NCBI RefSeq assembly: GCF_013030985.1
Contig: NZ_WPYP01000003.1
Location: 248,001-312,000 of the forward strand
Direction: 5' to 3'
DNA length: 64,000 bases
DNA from: Ruegeria arenilitoris
GTDB taxonomy: Bacteria > Pseudomonadota > Alphaproteobacteria > Rhodobacterales > Rhodobacteraceae
Under the pieces are notes generated by a model that made no database searches, was not told the origin of the DNA, and saw only the letters and a list, made by a program, of their open reading frames with translations. The position numbers and the translations under genes were made by a program. Shown here piece after piece: positions 59,035-64,000 of this stretch. Position 1 is the first letter of the stretch. Each line of letters begins with the position of its first letter.

Positions 59035-59781
59035 ATGACCCGCATCTCTCTTCATCTGGCAGTCTTGACCTCGGCATTGCTCGTGATGGCTTCTACCACC
59101 GAAGCCGAGGAAAACGCGTCAAATCCGCTAGCGGCGGTTAACAACACGGACATTCGCTATCAGTATTTCGATCTGGAAGGGGGGGCAGACCGTCAGGACA
59201 TGTTCATCGATGGTGCATACATGCTGCGCCCCGATCTGAAGCTAAAATACGAGCTACATTACAATTCGACGAATGCGACCGGAGAGAGGTTCAATGGGTT
59301 CGAAAAGACCAGCTTCAAGCTGATCTACTTCCCTTCCCAAAACCCCTTGAATGACACATGGACCGTCAAATCTGCGCTTGGTTTGGAGTGGATACTTGAT
59401 TTCGGCGACCCCGATGAAGGCATTGGCACCGGGTCTGATCAAATCGCTCCGTTCGGAGGTTTCGCCTTTGCAAACACAAACAGTGGGCTGACACTGATCC
59501 CTCTGATCCAGCATTTCGCATCTTACAATGGACCGACCGATGTCAGCCAAACCGCGATGCGCCTAATTGCACTTCAGCCATTTGGTGAGGGGTATTGGGT
59601 CAAAGCAGATATTAAAGCGCCTTATGATTGGGAGAATGACGCCTGGCCCGCGACCGCAGAATTCCAGGTTGGTAAAAACCTCAGCCCCGGAGTTGCCCTT
59701 TATGCAGATGTGCTGATCGGGATTGGTGCGGATCGACCCTATGACCAAGGTGCCGGATTCGGTCTTAGGTTCAATTATTAA
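59035..59781 (+). CDS. Outer-membrane beta-barrel-like protein
   Basis: The 248-residue protein has a signal peptide (MTRISLHLAVLTSALLVMAS, cleaved after TEA) and alternating polar/hydrophobic strands (YQYFDLEGGADRQDMFIDGA, KLKYELHYNSTNATGERFNG). It ends in FGLRFNY, with the C-terminal aromatic typical of outer-membrane barrels for BAM recognition. It is probably a small barrel of the transporter or porin-like type, placed after the sulfatase. It may help sulfated substrates or products cross the outer membrane. No known family is recognised. Confidence 0.75.
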   Translation: MTRISLHLAVLTSALLVMASTTEAEENASNPLAAVNNTDIRYQYFDLEGGADRQDMFIDGAYMLRPDLKLKYELHYNSTNATGERFNGFEKTSFKLIYFPSQNPLNDTWTVKSALGLEWILDFGDPDEGIGTGSDQIAPFGGFAFANTNSGLTLIPLIQHFASYNGPTDVSQTAMRLIALQPFGEGYWVKADIKAPYDWENDAWPATAEFQVGKNLSPGVALYADVLIGIGADRPYDQGAGFGLRFNY

Positions 59782-59860
59782 GTCACAATTTCCTAAAGGA
59801 AGCAGTCATGCTCCATACCGCATCACACAGCGCCATGGTGCGTGCGACAATCCATTCTCC

Positions 59861-59887
59861 AAAAAAGACCCGACGCTTGGTCGGGTC
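59861..59887 (-). terminator. Intrinsic terminator of the EamA transporter gene
   Basis: On the minus strand GACCCGAC (59887-59880) pairs with GTCGGGTC (59874-59867) around a five-base loop, followed by TTTTTT (59866-59861). It is a textbook rho-independent terminator 63 bases downstream of the EamA stop. Confidence 0.92.
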
Positions 59888-59949
59888 AGTTGGTGACAAC
59901 GGGGATCGTCACTCCTAAATGTGTGGTCAGAGGTATTCCCAGATGCGCC

Positions 59950-60897
59950 TCAATCAGCTTGTTGAGGGCTTTTGAAGAAGCGGGAAAAAAGTCGACCGTC
60001 AGTTACGGCAAAGCCCAAAGCAATGATAGCAAACCCAGTCCACGCGTTCGGCTCCATCCGCTCACCAAGGAACGTGACACCAAGACCGATAGCGAACGGT
60101 GGGATCAGCAGCGTAACCAAAAGAAGATTGGCGGCTCCGGCGCGCGCAAGGATCGCGAAATAAAGTACATAGGCCAGCGCTGTTGATAGAGCGGCCATCC
60201 CAATAAGCGCTGCCCATACACCAGCAGACAGAGCGAAGCTTGGGGGGCCATCCATCACAAAAACAATGGGGATCATAAGCACTGTGCTGCCGATCAGCAT
60301 ACCAAGTGCATTCACAAGTGGTGGTTGGCCTGAAAGAGTAGTTCTGCCCCAGACACCGGCAAAAGCATAAGAGAGCGTCGCGCCAAGGATAGCCAGCTGT
60401 GCCAGATTGCTCGGATTAAACTCAGTTAATGCGCTTGGCCCCATAATGAAGGCCACCCCTAAAATACCCAGGGCAGCACCTGCTATTTTCTTAGGAGTCA
60501 ACGGCTCATCCTTCAGAAGCACGCCAGCCACGACCGCTGCAAACATTGCTGTTGTTGCATTTAGGATTGAGGCCAGCCCGCTATCGATTTGCGTTTGCCC
60601 CCAGAAGATCAGCGAAAATGGGATGGCATTGTTGAGCGCCCCCATCACGAGATAAGCGCTCCAAACCCGGGGGGTGCGTGGAACACTCAATCCTTTGAAC
60701 ATGACGATTAGCGCAAGAATTGGGACTGCCCAGATCACCCTATGCAGCGTTATTGTCAGTGGTGGCACTTCGGTCAGTGCAACCTCGCCGAAGAAGAACG
60801 ACCCGCCCCAAACAGCAGCAAGCAGAAGCAGCATGACGCTGGCTCTCAAATCCATTGCTGGCATGGGTTGGTTTGTCATGTCTTCTGGTTCCGTCAC
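59950..60897 (-). CDS. EamA/DMT family metabolite transporter
   Basis: The 315-residue protein has ten hydrophobic helices in two EamA repeats. Typical wording is LLLLAAVWGGSFFFGEVALT at the start, TLHRVIWAVPILALIVMF, and LTPKKIAGAALGILGVAFIM between the repeats. DMT proteins export amino acids, nucleobases or related metabolites. A GTG at 60897 with AGGTGA upstream is the likely start; an ATG at 60879 is the alternative. A strong terminator follows. It is a single-gene unit. The substrate is unknown. Confidence 0.93.
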   Translation of the reverse strand: MTEPEDMTNQPMPAMDLRASVMLLLLAAVWGGSFFFGEVALTEVPPLTITLHRVIWAVPILALIVMFKGLSVPRTPRVWSAYLVMGALNNAIPFSLIFWGQTQIDSGLASILNATTAMFAAVVAGVLLKDEPLTPKKIAGAALGILGVAFIMGPSALTEFNPSNLAQLAILGATLSYAFAGVWGRTTLSGQPPLVNALGMLIGSTVLMIPIVFVMDGPPSFALSAGVWAALIGMAALSTALAYVLYFAILARAGAANLLLVTLLIPPFAIGLGVTFLGERMEPNAWTGFAIIALGFAVTDGRLFSRFFKSPQQAD

Positions 60898-61178
60898 TAA
60901 CTATCACCTAACGGATTAGCTGACGTGCCCCCGACACCGCGACCCGTTTCTTGCGGAAAGCGGTCACCTGCAATTTAGTTGACGTTTCTTAATTCGAATA
61001 TTAACTACGCAACACGCTTGAGGTGAGTCGCCTCTTGCAATGGAGATTTTATGAAAGAGACCCGGGCCTAACGCCCGTTCCCAGCGAAGCAAATTCGGGA
61101 ACACCAACATTGATAGGCACACTCACGCGCGACGCTGAGTGTCCTGTTTCTGTACTTTCGTAAAATCGAGACATCCCA
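60898..61178. promoter_or_regulatory. Intergenic region upstream of the yjhX-like gene
   Basis: No gene is supported here. It contains small hairpins, such as CGGGC-CTAAC-GCCCG near 61065-61079 and ACACTC/GAGTGT arms near 61121-61142. They may be parts of the promoter or operator of the YjhX-type unit. Confidence 0.35.
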
Positions 61179-61436
61179 ATGAACATCTCAAAGCACGAGC
61201 AACGTGTTTTGCATGAACTCGCCTTAGGTGGCGAGATAAAATACGCGCGCGCCGACAATGGTAAGGTGCAGTCCGTCGAATGTTACACTCGTGACGGCTT
61301 TGTCTTCTCTGCCTGCACGATGGACGTATTCAAACGCCTTAAAAACAAGCGCTTCATCAAATCAAAAAATGGCCGCCCCTATCGGATCACCCATTTAGGG
61401 AACCAGTCCGTTCGCGCGCAAATGAACCAACGATAA
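61179..61436 (+). CDS. yjhX: YjhX/TopAI family toxin-like protein
   Basis: The 85-residue protein matches the YjhX (UPF0386) family in length and wording: MNISKHEQRVLHELALGGEI, VQSVECYTRDGFVFSACTMD, and FIKSKNGRPYRITHLGNQSV. In E. coli YjhX (TopAI) inhibits topoisomerase I and is paired with the antitoxin YjhQ, a GNAT-like protein. Here two GNAT genes follow on the same strand within 650 bases, so a related toxin-antitoxin unit is likely. The family call is strong; toxicity in this organism is inferred. Confidence 0.9.
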   Translation: MNISKHEQRVLHELALGGEIKYARADNGKVQSVECYTRDGFVFSACTMDVFKRLKNKRFIKSKNGRPYRITHLGNQSVRAQMNQR

Positions 61437-61460
61437 TCCAATCAAGAAGGAGAGTCTTCT

Positions 61461-61967
61461 GTGAATACACCTCATCAAATCCAATACGAGGCTTTCGCTG
61501 CTGCCAGAGGCTTATACGATGAACGACATGCCAAGCTGTATGCCGAATTTGCGGAAGATCTGATCGCAGATGGCAGCTTTTCCATCGTCTATGAGGGGGT
61601 TGCGCATGCCTGCTACACCCCGCTCACAATCGACAAGGCGCTGCACTTGAAGTGCTTTGTTCTCGCTCCTTTAGCTGTGCTGCCAGAGTTCCAAAGGAAA
61701 GGCTATGCCACACGCCTGATGGAAGAAGCGGAAAAGCAACTTGATGCAGACGTGATCTTCGTGATGGGAGAACCGTTCCACTATGGGAACCGATATAACA
61801 CCCCTCACAAAGTCCTGCCGCCTGTGAAAACGCAGGCCCCGCTTGAGTGTTGGTTTGCGCGCGAACTGTCACCAGGGGCTTTGGACGGCATCGGAGAAAG
61901 CACATCCAGCGTGACCGGCCCATATGCTGCGCCGCTCATGTGGGGGCACCCAAGCGAGCAAGTTTAG
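61461..61967 (+). CDS. GNAT acetyltransferase, possible YjhQ-type partner (first copy)
   Basis: The 168-residue protein starts at GTG 61461 with AAGGAG upstream. The acetyl-CoA motif is LPEFQRKGYATRLMEEAEKQ (R-x-G-Y-A) and is preceded by LKCFVLAPLAVL. The GNAT fold seems complete. It starts 24 bases after the YjhX-like gene, so it is in the right place for a YjhQ-type antitoxin. Its C-terminal part diverges from the second GNAT copy. It may bind the toxin, acetylate a target, or both; the sequence does not decide. Confidence 0.83.
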   Translation: MNTPHQIQYEAFAAARGLYDERHAKLYAEFAEDLIADGSFSIVYEGVAHACYTPLTIDKALHLKCFVLAPLAVLPEFQRKGYATRLMEEAEKQLDADVIFVMGEPFHYGNRYNTPHKVLPPVKTQAPLECWFARELSPGALDGIGESTSSVTGPYAAPLMWGHPSEQV

Positions 61968-62080
61968 CCGAGCTTTCAAAAACACAGACAATGCATCGTT
62001 GCTTCGCGCACGGGAGTACGAGCCTTCGACTTGAGGGTCGTCTGGTGCGCGGACAAATTTACCAAAGATAGGAATGAACT

Positions 62081-62602
62081 ATGAACCAATCAGAAATCGA
62101 CGCGATCTTGGAAGTCCACAGACTGGCGTTTGGGGAAGCAGAAGGCGAAGAAACCGCACAACTCGCCAAAGACTTCCTCGATCATCCGGACACGATCGCG
62201 ATCAGTGTCAAACGTGACGGGCAGGTTGCAGGCAACGTGCTGTTCACCGCGTTTGTCTTCGAGGATCACCCAGAGACAAAATGCTACCTGCTCGCGCCTT
62301 GTGGGGTGTCGCCGGAATATCAAGGATTTGGTGTCGGCAGGGAGTTGATGGAAACCAGTATCGAACACTTAAAGTTCATTGGAACGGACGCTGTGTTCGT
62401 TCTGGGCGTCCCGACTTTCTACCCTCGATATGGTTTTGTCCCGACTGACAAACAGACGCCTTATCCTGATCTGTTGACGGCGCATGAAGCATGGATGGCC
62501 CTTGAGTTGACAGCCGGAACGGTCCAGCGCTTGAACGGCACGACGAAGGCGATCCCACAGTTTATGCAAGCGCATTGGTGGGACACTTCCGGACGAGGGT
62601 AA
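62081..62602 (+). CDS. GNAT acetyltransferase, second copy
   Basis: The 173-residue protein has the acetyl-CoA site LAPCGVSPEYQGFGVGRELM (Q-G-F-G-V-G) and a YhbS-like C-terminal part (VFVLGVPTFYPRYGFVPTDK). AGGA lies a few bases before the ATG. It resembles the first GNAT protein in layout (LLAPCGVSPEYQGFGVG versus VLAPLAVLPEFQRKGYA), so a tandem duplication with divergence is likely. It lies 113 bases after the first copy. It could be a second antitoxin-like protein or an independent acetyltransferase. Confidence 0.88.
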   Translation: MNQSEIDAILEVHRLAFGEAEGEETAQLAKDFLDHPDTIAISVKRDGQVAGNVLFTAFVFEDHPETKCYLLAPCGVSPEYQGFGVGRELMETSIEHLKFIGTDAVFVLGVPTFYPRYGFVPTDKQTPYPDLLTAHEAWMALELTAGTVQRLNGTTKAIPQFMQAHWWDTSGRG

Positions 62603-62649
62603 CACCTCCTGTCATGAACCAGCCATTCGGCGTTGCAGGTCCAATGGCT

Positions 62650-62780
62650 GGTTTGTCCGCATTGCGTGAATTTGACAACCTCTGGATACTGCAACCACGG
62701 CGAACGTCTGGAATGTGGGTGCGACCGCAGCATTCGCGGACCACTCTCAGGGTCCGCTGTGATCCGCGAACAACCGGATA
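62650..62780. repeat. Degenerate dispersed repeat, copy F
   Basis: The spacer after the second GNAT gene contains TTTGTCCGCATTGCGTGAAT, GGCGAACGTCTGGAATGTGG and GCGACCGCAGCATTCGCGG, which match the start, core and end of copies A and B with several substitutions. No gene is supported in 62603-62925. Confidence 0.55.
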
Positions 62781-62925
62781 CTGGTTCCGGCATGAGCCAG
62801 ACGCTGCGTTGGGCGTGAGCCCAAGCTTAGGGCTTCTTTACTTTCTATGAATGGCACCGACTGACGAACTCTCGAAACTCTGTCACCGGGAGTTTAGAGA
62901 GCTCATCCGCGAATCAAACGTCTCC

Positions 62926-63933
62926 TCAATTCTCCAGAGGTTTGGGATTGATTGGTCGAAAGTCACCATTCAATACGGCTTGGCTGACCCCATAGTTCCG
63001 AACGCTGTAATTGAACGGCTCGCCACCAGAGGACAAGGAATTGATCGCGTTGTCTCCGCAGTTGAAATGCACGGTGATGGTTCCATCGGAATTGGGTTCC
63101 CACATATTCGAGTTGATATGCGTGTTCCCGGCCATCAGATAACCCGCTTCATCATAGAGCGTGAAGGACGTGAAAAACTTGTTCTTGGGATCGTCAAAAG
63201 TGATGCCAAGGCATTCATCTCCGGGCAATGCGGGCGAGCTGGAATAGGCGTTTGAAACACCCAGCTCTGGCGGATATCCGCCCCAGCCTGCGGCATGAGA
63301 GATGTCGAGGAGATGTTGATCGGCCGCGCCGGGTGCCTTGGCATAGGTGTAATCAATACCAGCCTTCAAAAACTCATCTTTATAGGCCATGCGCAGCGCT
63401 TCGAGCTGCCCCTGATCATAGTCTGCCGAAATATAGGGGCTGCTTTCAACATAGTCCGAAACAGCGATCATATCCTGTACGTCATGAAGATGGGCCAACG
63501 CCGCCGCGTCGGTGCGGTCCTTGAGCTCTGTCCGAAACATTACAAAGGCATAGTCCGTCGAAACGGTCAGCTTGTGTTCACCCGGCTCAACAATGAAGTA
63601 GGGCGAAAACCCATCTTCATCCATAATCTGCACCGAGACATACAGGTCAGAGTCCGGAATGGTGACTGTGAATTCATGATCGTCCGAAACATCGACAATT
63701 TGAATGGAATACAACGTATCCCAGTTCATGCGCACTGTGGGGGCTTCGGCCCCAACTGGTGACACTTCTCGCAGGTGCAGGATCTCTTTGTCTGCACCCC
63801 TGCGCGCCCAATTGGCAAAATTCCATGCGGTTTCGGCTTGAGCAAAATTATCAGCCGTGACGGCGATCGTTTCCGCCTGCGCCAGCGACGCAGACGCCAA
63901 GAATGTTGCAGTCAGAAGGAGCGGGGATTTCAT
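62926..63933 (-). CDS. Secreted DUF1254/DUF1214-type protein
   Basis: From ATG 63933 the protein has 335 residues, with a signal peptide (MKSPLLLTATFLASASLAQA) and AGGAG nine bases before the start. It reads as the DUF1254 (VRMNWDTLYSIQIVDVSDDH) plus DUF1214 (ITFDDPKNKFFTSFTLYDEA, then YLMAGNTHINSNMWEPNSDG) pair, common in secreted proteins of unknown function. The last line NPKPLEN is the usual end region. The protein is likely periplasmic. Function unknown; DUF1254 proteins have been proposed to bind small ligands, but nothing here proves it. Confidence 0.88.
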   Translation of the reverse strand: MKSPLLLTATFLASASLAQAETIAVTADNFAQAETAWNFANWARRGADKEILHLREVSPVGAEAPTVRMNWDTLYSIQIVDVSDDHEFTVTIPDSDLYVSVQIMDEDGFSPYFIVEPGEHKLTVSTDYAFVMFRTELKDRTDAAALAHLHDVQDMIAVSDYVESSPYISADYDQGQLEALRMAYKDEFLKAGIDYTYAKAPGAADQHLLDISHAAGWGGYPPELGVSNAYSSSPALPGDECLGITFDDPKNKFFTSFTLYDEAGYLMAGNTHINSNMWEPNSDGTITVHFNCGDNAINSLSSGGEPFNYSVRNYGVSQAVLNGDFRPINPKPLEN

Positions 63934-63970
63934 TTTCAAAACTCCTGATTTTTTGTTGCTTCGCGAATGA

Positions 63971-64000
63971 TCATTTGACCAGCTCGATCTCACCGGGGCG
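63971..64000 (-). CDS. Possible 3' end of an upstream gene (partial)
   Basis: The last 30 bases, read on the minus strand, encode RPGEIELVK and a TGA stop. It may be the end of a gene transcribed into the window from the right. Too short to identify. Confidence 0.35.
   Translation of the reverse strand, partial: RPGEIELVK

Noticed and set aside
1..64000. CRISPR arrays, rRNA and tRNA genes, intact insertion sequences or prophage
   Set aside because: No regularly spaced direct repeats, no RNA gene signatures and only a transposase scrap were seen.

Overview
The window looks like a chromosomal segment of a marine alphaproteobacterium of the Rhodobacteraceae (roseobacter group). This is inferred from the gene families: a TctABC carboxylate importer, a PotABCD-like importer, a GDCCVxC protein, a DUF917 protein, a taurine/sulfatase-rich style of gene content, moderately high GC, and short intergenic repeats between gene clusters. 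No rRNA, tRNA, CRISPR or complete mobile element was seen. The organism call is an inference, not a search result.

Layout. (1) 1-9460: a lanthipeptide cluster with the two NHLM-type exporter/peptidase ABC proteins, a class II synthetase (LanM), a Nif11-leader precursor peptide and a flavin-dependent tryptophan-halogenase-like enzyme. (2) 10106-12097: a secreted heparinase II/III-like protein. (3) 12463-18064: AraC regulator, Kef-type K+/H+ antiporter, aldehyde dehydrogenase and SDR. (4) 18740-21892: TetR regulator divergent from SDR, membrane protein, SRPBCC protein and NAD-binding protein, with a perfect palindromic operator between. (5) 22107-24000: gene remnants, an AT-rich patch with a 25-residue hydrophobic ORF and hairpins, and an IS66 scrap. 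(6) 24008-25590: cytochrome b561 and a divergent LysR regulator. (7) 26028-37736: a large catabolic operon (TctCBA importer, isocitrate/isopropylmalate-type dehydrogenase, Asp/Glu-racemase-like protein, OtnK, OtnC, RraA-like aldolase, aconitase), divergent from a GntR regulator gene overlapped by methylglyoxal synthase. (8) 37941-39967: a deletion scar joining two truncated genes, then an ArgE-like deacetylase. (9) 40155-41591: metal-response module (GDCCVxC protein, CDF transporter, divergent MerR). (10) 41961-47225: thiol/peroxide stress genes with a divergent LysR. (11) 47619-55123: PotABCD-like importer, DUF917 protein and amino-acid dehydrogenase with a divergent LysR. (12) 55181-59781: gene remnant, winged-helix/TPR membrane regulator, arylsulfatase and outer-membrane protein. 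(13) 59950-64000: EamA transporter, YjhX-like toxin followed by two GNAT proteins, and a DUF1254 protein.

The strongest candidate for a new system is the first region. The precursor has a Nif11 leader, a GG cleavage site and a 17-18 residue core with three Cys and two Trp. A halogenase next to it suggests a Trp-halogenated lanthipeptide, analogous in logic to NAI-107 (MibH) and to Nif11-leader peptides brominated on Trp, but made by a LanM in a marine alphaproteobacterium. The second candidate is the DHAP-forming OtnK/OtnC operon whose regulator gene overlaps methylglyoxal synthase.

Limits: all family calls come from reading motifs and overall sequence character by eye; no alignment, profile search or structure prediction was run. 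Start codons were chosen from ribosome-binding sites and family N-termini where these were visible.
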